NCBI RefSeq assembly: GCF_003533305.1
Contig: NZ_DOEH01000015.1
Coordinates: 286,980 to 350,979, forward strand
Origin: Providencia sp.
Lineage (GTDB): Bacteria; Pseudomonadota; Gammaproteobacteria; Enterobacterales; Enterobacteriaceae
DNA length: 64,000 nt
Reading direction: 5' to 3'
Under the pieces are notes generated by a model, which was given only the letters and a program-made list of their open reading frames with translations, was not told the origin of the DNA and did not search any database. The position numbers were made by a program, and so were the translations under genes. Positions 8,343-16,979 of this stretch are shown in pieces. Position 1 is the stretch's first letter; the number at the start of each line of letters is the position of its first letter.

Positions 8343-9068
8343 TTGCATATGCGCTGGATCCGTTGGGTTTTCATTATTGTTATCTCGTTATCTATACATG
8401 CAGGCCTCGCGATGGCTTGGATTTTCAATCAACCAAATTTGGTTAAAAATCCAGAACCTATGAGCATTGCAATGATAGCATTTGAAGAGGAGGCTCCCGC
8501 AACTCAGCCTGTACCGCAGGTAGAAACGCCGGTGGAACCTGAGCCAGAACCAGAACCTATCGTGGAACCTGAACCCGTTGTTGAGCCAGCTATTGCTTTA
8601 CCGCAAAAAAAACCTGAAGTTAAAAAGAAACCAAAACCTAAAGTAGAAGAAAAGAAAAAAATTAAAGAAGAGGCTAAGCCTGTTGAAAAGCAGCTGGCAA
8701 CAAATAATTCAAACACAGAGTCTAATTCACAATCGAAGGCAGAAAAATCGAATGCGACTGCCAAAAATAATGGCCCGGCAAACAACCAATCAACGAGTAA
8801 GAGTGGGCCTAAAGCGTTACGTAAGCAGGCTCCTCCATATCCAGATCGCGCACGACGACTGGGTAAAGAAGGTTATGTTAAAGTCCGTTATGATATTGAT
8901 GAAGATGGGCGTGTGACGAATATTGAGTTTGTGGAAGTTTCACCAAAAGGATTATTTGAGCGAGAAGTTAAACGTGCGATGAATCGTTGGGCATATGAAA
9001 AACAACCGGCTAAAGGTTATGTGACAGAAATTTATTTCAAACTTGATGGTACGGTTAGCCAAGTATAA
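8343..9068 (+). CDS. tonB: TonB, energy transducer for outer-membrane receptors
   Basis: Inner-membrane-anchored protein that, with ExbB/ExbD, uses proton motive force to open TonB-dependent receptors for siderophores and vitamin B12. An N-terminal uncleaved helix (with the Ser-x-x-x-His pattern at about residues 15-19) is followed by a Pro-rich spacer with Glu-Pro then Lys-Pro repeats (residues about 60-110), a Ser/Asn-rich linker, and the C-terminal domain with Tyr-Pro-x-x-Ala-Arg-Arg and Gly-x-Val-x-Val-Arg-Tyr. AGGG sits six bases before a TTG at 8343 and twelve before an ATG at 8349. Spacing favours TTG; the ATG form is two residues shorter. ExbB/ExbD are not in the window. Confidence 0.94.
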   Translation: MHMRWIRWVFIIVISLSIHAGLAMAWIFNQPNLVKNPEPMSIAMIAFEEEAPATQPVPQVETPVEPEPEPEPIVEPEPVVEPAIALPQKKPEVKKKPKPKVEEKKKIKEEAKPVEKQLATNNSNTESNSQSKAEKSNATAKNNGPANNQSTSKSGPKALRKQAPPYPDRARRLGKEGYVKVRYDIDEDGRVTNIEFVEVSPKGLFEREVKRAMNRWAYEKQPAKGYVTEIYFKLDGTVSQV

Positions 9069-9111
9069 GAATAGAAGTCATATTATAAAGTTACCCCATT
9101 ACTTTCTTAAT

Positions 9112-9154
9112 AAAAAATACCGCCGTGAATAATTATTTCACAGCGGTATTTTTT
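9112..9154. terminator. Bidirectional terminator between tonB and yciA
   Basis: AAAAAATACCGC at 9112-9123 pairs with GCGGTATTTTTT at 9143-9154, with further partial pairing inside. A/T runs on both flanks let it end the convergent tonB and yciA transcripts. Confidence 0.92.
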
Positions 9155-9189
9155 ATTTTATGGCTATATTTGCAAGTCGTAAAGCTAGC

Positions 9190-9606
9190 TTAATCTGAGC
9201 TTTCTAACTGAAAATGTTGTTTTTCTTTTGGCAATTCACGAGGTGTACTGTCGTCATTGACTGCGACATAAGTAAAAATGGCATCAGTTGCACGGTAGCG
9301 TTGACCTACGGGTTCTGTAGCCACTTTTTTTACCCAAACTTCAATATTGATAGTGATCGAGCTTTTACCTGTTTTTACGCAACGTGCATAGCAACAAACG
9401 ACGTCACCCACAGCAACAGGCTTTTGAAATTTAATACCATTAACCGCGACGGTGACAACACGTCCCAGTGCGATTTCTTTCGCTAGAATAGCGCCGCCAA
9501 TGTCCATTTGAGACATTAACCAACCACCAAAAATATCGCCATTTGCATTGGTGTCCGCAGGCATAGCCAGCGTGCGTAAGACGAGTTCCCCGTTAGGTAA
9601 TTGCAT
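9190..9606 (-). CDS. yciA: YciA, acyl-CoA thioesterase
   Basis: Hotdog-fold thioesterase that hydrolyses a broad range of acyl-CoAs in the cytoplasm. The family signature Asn-x-x-Gly-Asp-Ile-Phe-Gly-Gly-Trp-Leu-Met-Ser-Gln-Met-Asp, with the catalytic Asp, begins near residue 20, and the Val-Val-Cys-Cys-Tyr-Ala-Arg-Cys stretch is intact. The frame extends two codons upstream to a TTG, but AAGAG is correctly spaced only from the ATG at 9606, which gives 138 residues. It is transcribed alone, convergent with tonB. Confidence 0.94.
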   Translation of the reverse strand: MQLPNGELVLRTLAMPADTNANGDIFGGWLMSQMDIGGAILAKEIALGRVVTVAVNGIKFQKPVAVGDVVCCYARCVKTGKSSITINIEVWVKKVATEPVGQRYRATDAIFTYVAVNDDSTPRELPKEKQHFQLESSD

Positions 9607-9903
9607 ATCCAACTCTTAGTTAAAATAATGATTTAAAGGATAATTATACTTTTATAGCAAATTATAGTGACAATAGTAAACTAGAACAACATCTTCTGCC
9701 ACGATGATTTATAACCAAATGATTTTTGTATGAAGAATATACGTTAATCATCAATATTGACTATAGTGTGTCAAACGCCTCCTGTAATAAACTAAATTAA
9801 TGCAAAGAAAAAACAAGAAACGTCTTTTACATTTAGTTAACAGGTTAGATTGTCTATACTAAAAAGATGACATGTTATCGATGAAAGATAATTAGGGAGA
9901 TTC
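9607..9903. other. Intergenic region between yciA and the YqaE-like gene
   Basis: AT-rich DNA carrying the promoters of yciA (-) and the small membrane protein (+). A TATACT at 9855-9860 could be a -10 for the plus-strand gene, but its -35 region is poor. I see no RNA or protein gene. Confidence 0.4.
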
Positions 9904-10095
9904 ATGATGAGATTAATATTGGCACTATTACTACCTTGGTTTCAGTTCTTTACCATTGGGCGGCCTTTTGCGGGAATTATCTGCTTAATTTTACAGATTA
10001 CGCTCATTGGCTGGATACCCGCAGCGATATGGTCGGTATATGCATTATCTCAATACAATACCGATAAAAAGATAAATAAAGCGTTTGGTCGATAA
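9904..10095 (+). CDS. Small two-helix membrane protein, YqaE/Pmp3-like
   Basis: A 63-residue, very hydrophobic protein with two predicted membrane helices (about residues 2-17 and 22-50) joined by a short Gly-Arg-Pro loop. The second helix ends Gly-Trp-Ile-Pro-Ala-Ala-Ile-Trp-x-Val-Tyr-Ala, resembling the Gly-x-Ile-Pro-Gly-x-Ile-His-Ala end of the YqaE/Pmp3 family of stress-linked membrane proteins. A short Lys-rich tail follows. AGGGAG precedes two adjacent ATGs at 9904 and 9907; either could serve. The family assignment is by pattern only and moderately sure. Confidence 0.75.
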   Translation: MMRLILALLLPWFQFFTIGRPFAGIICLILQITLIGWIPAAIWSVYALSQYNTDKKINKAFGR

Positions 10096-10126
10096 TGACT
10101 GAATAATGATGTTGTCATCTAAATAA

Positions 10127-10158
10127 AAAAACCTGCTTTTATTAAATAGCAGGTTTTT
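10127..10158. terminator. Bidirectional terminator between the YqaE-like gene and yciB
   Basis: AAAAACCTGCT at 10127-10137 pairs perfectly with AGCAGGTTTTT at 10148-10158 around a ten-base loop. It lies between convergent genes. Confidence 0.92.
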
Positions 10159-10189
10159 ATGTTTCGAAGCTAAATATAATTTATAAAAC

Positions 10190-10747
10190 CTATTCTTTAT
10201 GTTCTTCTACAGGTTCTTTGGTCATATTTTTAAAAATATAAACCACACTGAGAACTGTAAAAATAAGTGTACCAGCCGTTAAACCAAAGACTTTAAAGTT
10301 AACCCAAATATCTTGTGCCATCCAAAAGGCAACATAGATATTAACGATTGCACAGACTATAAAAAAGATAGCCCACGCACTGTTGAGTTTTGCCCAATAA
10401 CTATCAGCCAATTTAATTTCTTGATTACTACCGAGCATTCTTTGAATTAATGGTTTTTCAGTGAACCACTGGCTTACTAGTAGCGCGATAGCAAAAAGAC
10501 CGTAAATGATAGTTACTTTCCATTTAATGAAGACATCACTATGGAAAATAAGTGTTAATGCGGCAAAGGCCATAACAATAGCGCAGGTAATTTTCGCCAC
10601 TTTTTCTACTTTTTTATAGATCAGATAAGTCGCAAGTAATGCCAGAGGAGTCGCAACCATCAAGGCGCCACTCGCATAAAAAATATCATATCGCTTATAG
10701 ACGATAAAAAAGATGACTAAAGGAATAAAATCAATAAGTTGTTTCAT
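10190..10747 (-). CDS. yciB: YciB, inner-membrane septation/envelope protein
   Basis: Integral membrane protein of the YciB/IspZ (intracellular septation A) family, 185 residues with about five to six hydrophobic segments. The N-terminus Met-Lys-Gln-x-x-Asp-Phe-x-Pro-Leu and the conserved Phe-Ile-Lys-Trp-Lys-Val-Thr and Pro-Leu-Ile-Gln-Arg-Met-Leu-Gly stretches are intact. In E. coli it interacts with elongation and division proteins and affects envelope integrity; its biochemical activity is unknown. The normal neighbour yciC is displaced by an inserted SulP transporter gene. Confidence 0.93.
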   Translation of the reverse strand: MKQLIDFIPLVIFFIVYKRYDIFYASGALMVATPLALLATYLIYKKVEKVAKITCAIVMAFAALTLIFHSDVFIKWKVTIIYGLFAIALLVSQWFTEKPLIQRMLGSNQEIKLADSYWAKLNSAWAIFFIVCAIVNIYVAFWMAQDIWVNFKVFGLTAGTLIFTVLSVVYIFKNMTKEPVEEHKE

Positions 10748-10973
10748 AACAGTGAATACATAGCCTCAACGTCAAGATAATGGAGTAGTTTAACTGATTT
10801 TTGCTTGGATTGTTAAAAGTTTGCATCTTTTTACCAATAAACACGCATTGTTACCAATTATATTTGCACAATCTTACTGTTATTTGACTTACTTCTAGAT
10901 TAACTTGTGCGGTTGATATATAAATAGTGTGTATATTATTTTAACTACCTAATTTATAGGGATTTTTCAGGAC

Positions 10974-12791
10974 ATGATTAAAGCTAGGCTATTTGCCTGG
11001 ATGCCAGGATTAGAAACGCTGTTCAAATATCAACTTGCAGACTTAGGGCCTGATGTGAAGGCTGGGCTGTCGGTTGCTGCTGTGGCATTGCCTGTTGCCA
11101 TCGCCTATGCAGAACTGATGGGTGTTAATGCAATCGTGGGTTTATATGCCTGTATATTGCCGATGTTTGTTTATGCCTTATTTGGTACTTCAAAACAGCT
11201 TATTATTGGGCCTGATGCGGCAACGTGCGCCGTAATAGCGGCAGCCGTTAGCCCATTAGCAATGGGGGATGCCAATACGCGGTGGCAATTGATCATTGTG
11301 ATGAGCTTGATGACGGGGGTCTGGTGTTTAATTGCGGCAAGATTTCGATTAGGGACTTTTGCTGATTTTTTGTCTCGCCCGATTCTACAAGGATTACTCA
11401 ATGGGGTGGCATTGACGATTGTTGTCAGTCAATTGGGCAAAATTTTTGGTATTACGACCCTACCTTCCGGTTTTATTGAGCGCTTAATTGCATTTCCTTT
11501 ATCGTTATCTCAAACACATATTCCAACGTTAATTATTGCAGTGGCAACATTAACTATCACGATTGTGATTCGAAAAATTCGCAGTAAATGGCCTTCATTA
11601 TTAATTGCTATGGTCTTAGCTACCGCTGCGAGTCTGTTATTTAATCTTGAACAATATGGGGTGAGTATTGTTGGAAATCTTGGTAATGGATTGCCATCAA
11701 TCCCTATGCCTGATTTCCCTCCCGGATTAATTCGGGATCTTGTCATTCCGTCCTTAAACCTTGCGGTGATAAGCTTTGTGAGTTTTATGATGACGGCGCG
11801 TAGCTTTGCAAGTAAAAATGGTTATACCGTTGATGCTGATCAGGAATTACGTGCTTTGGGATTGGCGAATATTGCCTCGGCATTGTCGCAAGGCTTTGCT
11901 GTGAGCGCGGCAAGTAGCCGAACAGCTGTTAATGATATGATGGGCGGGAAAACACAATTAGTTTCAATAGTTGCAGCATTAACAATATTGGCTGTTTTAC
12001 TTTTTTCTATGGACTTACTCGGTTATATACCGATGCCCGCATTGGGTGTGGTGCTTGTTATTTCGACATTATCATTAATTAATTTCCGAAGTATATTTTC
12101 AATGCGTAAACGTAATCGCGAGGCTTTTTTCCTCTGCATATTTACGCTGTGTGCCGTATTAGTCGTTGGGCTTATTAGTGGCGTTGGGCTTGCGGTATTA
12201 TTAGGTTTGTTGCAATTTATTCGTATTATTTTTCGTCCGACTGATCAGCTTTTAGGTGTTGATGATCAAGGCATGTTGCACTCTATAACGCCGGGTAATG
12301 ACATCCAACCAGTAGATGGCGTTTTGATTTATCGTTTTAATTCTCCGCTGACTTATTTTAATGTTAATTATTTCAAAGAACGCTTAAATAAACATTTAGA
12401 TAATCAGCCTAAAAGGCCCGCTTGGATCATCGTTGATGCTGCCGTGAGCTTTACGCATAATGATGTTAGCGTTTTTTCTGCCCTAAATGACATTGTGACT
12501 TCATTGAAAGCAAAAGGGGTTACTCTGGTTTTAGCAGGGCGGCGTACCTCCGTTAATCGATGGTTAGAACAAAATAAAATTATACGTTCTGATGATGATT
12601 TATTAGTTGTGCCAGATATTTATTTTGCAATCCGCTTAATTCAGAGTAAGCAGCAAATACAAATAAAATGTGTAGAAGATAGAAAGGCAGTAGAAGAGCG
12701 AGTAATTGATGAGGTAGAACAAACTGCGGGTACGCTAAAATGTAATGGTGTTATGCCACTCTCTGAACAAATTAAACATGAAGACAGATAA
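10974..12791 (+). CDS. SulP-family inorganic anion transporter with STAS domain
   Basis: A 605-residue inner-membrane transporter of the SLC26/SulP family, which carry sulfate, bicarbonate or related anions. The N-terminal half holds about ten to twelve hydrophobic segments, with the family stretch Val-Ala-Leu-Pro-Val-Ala-Ile-Ala-Tyr-Ala-Glu near residues 36-46 and Gly-Pro-Asp-Ala-Ala near 79-83. A cytoplasmic STAS domain follows from about residue 440 to 560. The substrate cannot be read from sequence. It stands alone between yciB and yciC, which are neighbours in E. coli, and faces the opposite way to both. It could be an insertion, although composition looks like the rest. Confidence 0.88.
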   Translation: MIKARLFAWMPGLETLFKYQLADLGPDVKAGLSVAAVALPVAIAYAELMGVNAIVGLYACILPMFVYALFGTSKQLIIGPDAATCAVIAAAVSPLAMGDANTRWQLIIVMSLMTGVWCLIAARFRLGTFADFLSRPILQGLLNGVALTIVVSQLGKIFGITTLPSGFIERLIAFPLSLSQTHIPTLIIAVATLTITIVIRKIRSKWPSLLIAMVLATAASLLFNLEQYGVSIVGNLGNGLPSIPMPDFPPGLIRDLVIPSLNLAVISFVSFMMTARSFASKNGYTVDADQELRALGLANIASALSQGFAVSAASSRTAVNDMMGGKTQLVSIVAALTILAVLLFSMDLLGYIPMPALGVVLVISTLSLINFRSIFSMRKRNREAFFLCIFTLCAVLVVGLISGVGLAVLLGLLQFIRIIFRPTDQLLGVDDQGMLHSITPGNDIQPVDGVLIYRFNSPLTYFNVNYFKERLNKHLDNQPKRPAWIIVDAAVSFTHNDVSVFSALNDIVTSLKAKGVTLVLAGRRTSVNRWLEQNKIIRSDDDLLVVPDIYFAIRLIQSKQQIQIKCVEDRKAVEERVIDEVEQTAGTLKCNGVMPLSEQIKHEDR

Positions 12792-12832
12792 TTCTTAAAA
12801 AATAGCAAAACAAAAATTGTTATTTAGTGAGT

Positions 12833-12862
12833 CAAAAAAAGGGCGCATTTATTATGTGCCCT
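12833..12862 (-). terminator. Terminator downstream of yciC
   Basis: On the minus strand a stem AGGGCACAT / ATGCGCCCT (plus coordinates 12840-12862, one G-U pair) is followed by a run of seven T. It lies 20 bases after the yciC stop. On the plus strand the tail lacks T, so it would end the SulP transcript poorly. Confidence 0.82.
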
Positions 12863-12884
12863 GAATATTTGAATTGATGCTAAG

Positions 12885-13637
12885 TCAGTTTTTGTTAATC
12901 AGCATGTATAAACGGTAGAAATAAATTAGTGCAAAAGCGGCAATAATATTATTTATTAGGAACGAAATACCGTTAGCAACAATATGATTTAATTGGACAC
13001 TGCTGAGTAAAACACTCACTAGCATTTGTGACGCCATCCAGATTAATACCATTGGTAATGCAATTCGCCAATTGGTATAAGCCATCTTCCAACTTTTACC
13101 CATAGCACTAAATGGATTAGTTTTTTCACTGATAAGAATCGCTGGGGCTAACGAAAAACCAATGGCAAGCACAATACCAGGAAGCACCATAATAGTGATG
13201 CCTAGTTGAATAAGCAGCGAGCAAACCACTAATAACAGAAACATGGATGGCGCTTTAGATAATGACGATACAATGGCTTGCGTACCCGTCATTTCCTCAC
13301 CTTGAGACATTCCTGCTATATAAGATAGTACACCACAAATCAATACTAGACTGCCGAGTGTTACTGATAATATCAACCCAAAAGATACACGTAAAATGCT
13401 GCTTTTATCCGCTTCAGAAAGGCTAAGTACCCAGTCTTGCAAGCCTGAATTGCCCGCTTCGACTAGCTTACTTTGCGCTTCAATAAGTACCCCTATCATT
13501 TGCTCATTTGGGATCATGACAGCGTAAAAAATCAGGCTAACCGCAGTTGCTAACAGTACGATTGTGGATAGGCCACTCAACTGATTTTTAAAAAAATTGA
13601 TACTGTCACTGATGAGTGAATTGGCCGAAATGGACAT
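12885..13637 (-). CDS. yciC: YciC, inner-membrane protein
   Basis: Polytopic membrane protein of the UPF0259 family, 250 residues with about six hydrophobic segments. The N-terminus Met-Ser-Ile-Ser-Ala-Asn-Ser with Asn-Phe/Phe-Phe-x-Asn-Gln, and the C-terminus Tyr-Phe-Tyr-Arg-Leu-Tyr-Met-Leu-Ile, match E. coli YciC. AGGAGC precedes the start. The function is unknown; its E. coli homologue is clustered with yciB and yciA, suggesting an envelope role. Confidence 0.88.
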   Translation of the reverse strand: MSISANSLISDSINFFKNQLSGLSTIVLLATAVSLIFYAVMIPNEQMIGVLIEAQSKLVEAGNSGLQDWVLSLSEADKSSILRVSFGLILSVTLGSLVLICGVLSYIAGMSQGEEMTGTQAIVSSLSKAPSMFLLLVVCSLLIQLGITIMVLPGIVLAIGFSLAPAILISEKTNPFSAMGKSWKMAYTNWRIALPMVLIWMASQMLVSVLLSSVQLNHIVANGISFLINNIIAAFALIYFYRLYMLINKN

Positions 13638-14052
13638 CTAACTGCTCCTATCTACAAATGAGATCATAATTTTAGCTAATTGTAACTGAGTATCCTGCTC
13701 ATAGGTAGAGAAAGATAAGAAAAGTCTGGGAGTTAGCAATAATTGTTATTTGAAATTAACACGCTAAATAGGTGTTAATAATGTTTTTTATAATCAAATA
13801 CACTTAACATGTATTTTAAATGTAAGTTATAAGCGTGACGGAAATATAATGAAATGAAAAATCATTTTATATTTCGATGCTTATTTGTCAAAAATTGATT
13901 TAAATCAAAATTTAAAAAAATATAAATGAAATAATATAATCATATTTATTATGTTGTCTGTAAATTAGTAAAAGATGTGATCTTGATTTGAACATGAATT
14001 TATATAATAAGGTATATTTGCCTAAAATAAAAATACAGGAATGGGATTGATA
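13638..14052. other. Upstream region of ompW and yciC
   Basis: A 415-base, very AT-rich gap between divergent yciC and ompW. It holds the FNR-type box at 13895-13908 and a TATAAT at 13935-13940, which would serve as the ompW -10. No gene is visible. Confidence 0.6.
13895..13908 (+). promoter_or_regulatory. Perfect-consensus FNR box upstream of ompW
   Basis: TTGATTTAAATCAA matches the FNR consensus TTGAT-N4-ATCAA at every defined base. A TATAAT at 13935-13940 would place transcription start near 13947, putting the box centre about 45 bases upstream, a usual activator position. FNR control of ompW under low oxygen is known in E. coli. Confidence 0.8.
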
Positions 14053-14703
14053 ATGAAAAAACTCACTGCGCTTATCTTAGCTGCTGCAACTCTAGCTCCG
14101 GCAATTTCAATTGCTCACGAAGCTGGCGATTTCTTATTTCGTGCGGGTACTGCAACCGTAAGACCTAATGCAGGATCAGATGCTGTTGATATAAAAGGAG
14201 TAGGTAATTTAGGTTCTTTTGATGCTAATAATAATACTCAATTAGGTTTAACCTTTGGTTATATGATCACCGATAATATTGGTGTGGAATTATTAGCAGC
14301 TACACCTTTTGAACATAAAGTTGGTACTGGTCCAACAGGAAATATTGCAACAGTTAAACATTTACCACCAACGTTAATGGCTCAATATTATTTTGGTAGT
14401 AAAGAAGACAAACTGCGCCCTTATTTAGGTGCCGGTGTTAACTATACCTTCTTTTTTGATGAAAAATTTAACTCAACAGGTAAAACAGCAGGTTTAAGTG
14501 ACTTAGACTTATCTAGCTCTTGGGGCTTTGCCGCACAAGCAGGTATGGACTATATGTTAACTGACAACTGGATGTTAAACGCCTCTGTTTGGTGGATGAA
14601 TATTGAAACTGACGTTAAATTTAAAGCAGGTGATGACCAATATAAAGTTGATACTCGTCTAGACCCGTTTGTATTTATGTTCGGTGTTGGTTACCGCTTC
14701 TAA
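14053..14703 (+). CDS. ompW: OmpW, outer-membrane porin
   Basis: Eight-stranded outer-membrane beta-barrel thought to carry small hydrophobic molecules and used as a colicin receptor in E. coli. The ATG at 14053 gives a standard signal peptide (Met-Lys-Lys-Leu…Ser-Ile-Ala) cleaved before His-Glu-Ala-Gly. Family landmarks include Phe-Arg-Ala-Gly-x-Ala-Thr-Val-Arg-Pro, Leu-Pro-Pro-Thr-Leu-Met-Ala-Gln-Tyr and the terminal Val-Gly-Tyr-Arg-Phe, a correct outer-membrane insertion signal. An in-frame ATG at 14041 would add four residues and is less likely because it lies within the probable ribosome-binding region. A perfect FNR box lies upstream. Confidence 0.95.
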   Translation: MKKLTALILAAATLAPAISIAHEAGDFLFRAGTATVRPNAGSDAVDIKGVGNLGSFDANNNTQLGLTFGYMITDNIGVELLAATPFEHKVGTGPTGNIATVKHLPPTLMAQYYFGSKEDKLRPYLGAGVNYTFFFDEKFNSTGKTAGLSDLDLSSSWGFAAQAGMDYMLTDNWMLNASVWWMNIETDVKFKAGDDQYKVDTRLDPFVFMFGVGYRF

Positions 14704-15100
14704 GTATTTAGCAGGATGCAAAACAGGATATTTCCTGAAATCTGATGGATTAGAGTGTAGTAGGAAATCCGAGAGTATTTATATTCTCGGATTTTTTGTT
14801 TTATTTATATCATTTTTATTTATCACTATTTCAGGATATTGAAATAATTTTAAAAGAAAAATAACAATTAATTTACAGTTACCAAATAGAGAACAATAAT
14901 CAGAATTAAAGCTATTAAACAAATAAGCCTGTGCAATAATTAATTAAAGTAATCACATTTTGTGATAAATGTAATGGTAAATTATTGAAAATTATTATTG
15001 ATGATTTAATTTCTGTTAAATGAAAATAGGAAGGGGCTAATCTAATGTGAGGCGCAATTAAATTAACCCTTTAGATTTTTGAATATGTGATTTTAGATGA
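14704..15100. other. Intergenic region between ompW and the TpsB gene
   Basis: A 397-base AT-rich gap between convergent genes. The ompW terminator is at 14765-14797, and a small hairpin (AATCACA…TGTGAT) lies near 14950-14965. I saw no clear terminator for the minus-strand TpsB transcript and no gene. Confidence 0.5.
14765..14797 (+). terminator. ompW terminator
   Basis: AAATCCGAGA at 14765-14774 pairs with TCTCGGATTT at 14785-14794 and is followed by a T run. It lies about 60 bases after the ompW stop. Confidence 0.92.
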
Positions 15101-16777
15101 CTACCAGAACCATTGAACATTTAAACCTGCATTGACACTACTTGTCTCATATTCATCAGGCTTATACAGCGGTGTTCCCAAAAAGAGATCATAGCTAAAG
15201 ATATTAATGTTGCCTCTCATACCGATGGACGTACCGATTAATTGGTCATCAGAATAAAGGCCTATAGGATAGATATCGCCAATAATGCGTCCATAATCTA
15301 TAGCATAGTACGGGTAGACGGAGATCCCAGGGAAATAAAAATTGAATTCATTACGAAAATAAAAGCCTTTGTCTCCAATAAGGGAAAACTCCTCGTCAAA
15401 TCCTCTTACAGTCCAACGATTTCCCAGAGAGAATTGGTCTTGAATAGTTAAACGGTCACGGGAGTATTGTAGGAATAGCTGTGGATTATAGCTCATGACG
15501 AAATTATCAAATACGATAGGGATCATGCCACTGGCATCAAATGTAATAACTCGCCCTAGTGTACTGACATCACCATATTTCATATCCCAACTCTCTTCAG
15601 CACCAAACCAAGGAACATTACGTTGGTAATTTAGTGAGGCATCGATGGTTGCATTATCAATATTTTGTCGATGATTCACGCCTAATTTAATGTTGGTAAG
15701 GTTTCTTTCCTGCGACAGTAAAGTGACATCTTCAAGCTTATATTTGGATTTTCGTTTCATTAATTGCATTGATACCGTATCTTTATAAGTTTGACCACGT
15801 ACTAAGATATGGCTAGCAGTCGCATTCAAATATTTACTATCACCATAGTATTTGTAGCTCATGACGGTATCTTTAATAGTTTGCTTATAGTCGCTTTGAC
15901 TAGCATAAACAGAAAAAAGCCAATAGTTATAGGGAACAGCATAGTAAATTGATTGGTTATTTGAACTATGACGAGCTTTGTTGTTTAAGTTTTTACCTGC
16001 CGATACATAGAGTGTGTCATTTAAGCTCGTGAGATTATTCCCATACAGCGTGACGCCCATCTGGTCTTTACCTGTTTGTTTACTCCCTGAGTTACTGTAA
16101 TAGCCGCCGACATTGAAATGTGGTGATTTATCCCGTTTAATAGTGATGTCTGAGCTTGAAAGTTCGCTGCTAGGCGATAATTCTATGTCAATTTTTGCAT
16201 TTGGTATTCTTTCTAAGTTTTCTAAGCCTTGCTCAATATCGCGCAGATTTAAAATATCCCCTTTTTTAGTCGGCATGACAGAGGATAAATTGATGTATTT
16301 ATCACTATCGTCGGTTAGTTTTATGTTTGCGACTTTTCCCGGAATAATTTGAAGTATTAAATTACCATCACCAATATTTTGTTCGGGGATGGTTACGCGC
16401 GTTGTGATATAACCTGTTTTAATTATTTTATCTTGCAAACCTTTCGCTAGTGTTTGGACACCGTTGATACCAATACAGTGTCCGATGACTTGATTTGCAT
16501 ACATCTGAAGAGGCCGTATAGACGGTAACTTGGGTTCTATTATTAAAGTAACCTGTCTTATTTCAAAACAGTTTTTTTCTTCTGAGAATATTAAAATGTT
16601 ATTCGACTTTTCCACTTTTTTATTGAGTGTATCTTTAGTTTCTAACTGAGTTTGTTGCTGACGAGATTTATCTTGACTAATTTGATTGTTAATTTGTTGA
16701 TCGATAACAGGTAGTTGGTTACCTGACGAAAAAAAAGGAAATAATGAAATAGATAATAGCACATAACGAAACTTCAT
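15101..16777 (-). CDS. TpsB outer-membrane transporter of a two-partner secretion system (ShlB/FhaC/HecB family)
   Basis: Outer-membrane pore that recognises the TPS domain of its TpsA partner and moves it to the cell surface. It has a signal peptide (Met-Lys-Phe-Arg-Tyr-Val-Leu-Leu…), a Gln-rich linker, a POTRA region (about residues 70-220) with Cys-Phe-Glu-Ile-Arg and a Cys at the conserved Gly-His-Cys position, and a C-terminal 16-strand barrel. The loop-6 motif Val-Arg-Gly-Phe-Asp-Glu-Glu is at residue 457. The protein ends in Phe-Trp, as expected for an outer-membrane barrel. The frame opens at a GTG at 16786; the ATG at 16777 gives the better signal peptide. It lies just downstream of a tpsA gene in the same direction. 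Confidence 0.9.
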   Translation of the reverse strand: MKFRYVLLSISLFPFFSSGNQLPVIDQQINNQISQDKSRQQQTQLETKDTLNKKVEKSNNILIFSEEKNCFEIRQVTLIIEPKLPSIRPLQMYANQVIGHCIGINGVQTLAKGLQDKIIKTGYITTRVTIPEQNIGDGNLILQIIPGKVANIKLTDDSDKYINLSSVMPTKKGDILNLRDIEQGLENLERIPNAKIDIELSPSSELSSSDITIKRDKSPHFNVGGYYSNSGSKQTGKDQMGVTLYGNNLTSLNDTLYVSAGKNLNNKARHSSNNQSIYYAVPYNYWLFSVYASQSDYKQTIKDTVMSYKYYGDSKYLNATASHILVRGQTYKDTVSMQLMKRKSKYKLEDVTLLSQERNLTNIKLGVNHRQNIDNATIDASLNYQRNVPWFGAEESWDMKYGDVSTLGRVITFDASGMIPIVFDNFVMSYNPQLFLQYSRDRLTIQDQFSLGNRWTVRGFDEEFSLIGDKGFYFRNEFNFYFPGISVYPYYAIDYGRIIGDIYPIGLYSDDQLIGTSIGMRGNINIFSYDLFLGTPLYKPDEYETSSVNAGLNVQWFW

Positions 16778-16948
16778 AGGCACCACTTATATAGTAGAGA
16801 AATAGGGGGCTCCCCCTAAGCTTAATATTATAATTACTATTTTAGTTAAAACCCACATGGTTAATTTTATAATTTGCAACTATCTTGTGAGGGATATACA
16901 AATAGTTATTCATTTTTAAATTAGTAATATAAATTTTCATTAAAATGA

Positions 16949-16967
16949 AAAGGGCTGGTTAGGCCCT
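16949..16967 (-). terminator. Terminator-like hairpin between tpsA1 and tpsB
   Basis: Read on the minus strand, AAGGGC, a short loop and GCCCTT are followed by TTCATTTTAAT. The structure lies within about 15 bases of the tpsA1 stop and ahead of tpsB. It could trim expression of the transporter relative to the exoprotein. Confidence 0.65.
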
Positions 16968-16979
16968 TAGAATATATTA

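Noticed and set aside
14941..14970. CRP site near AATCACATTTTGTGAT
   Set aside because: The half-sites are in inverted order relative to TGTGA-N6-TCACA; it is more likely a small hairpin between convergent genes.
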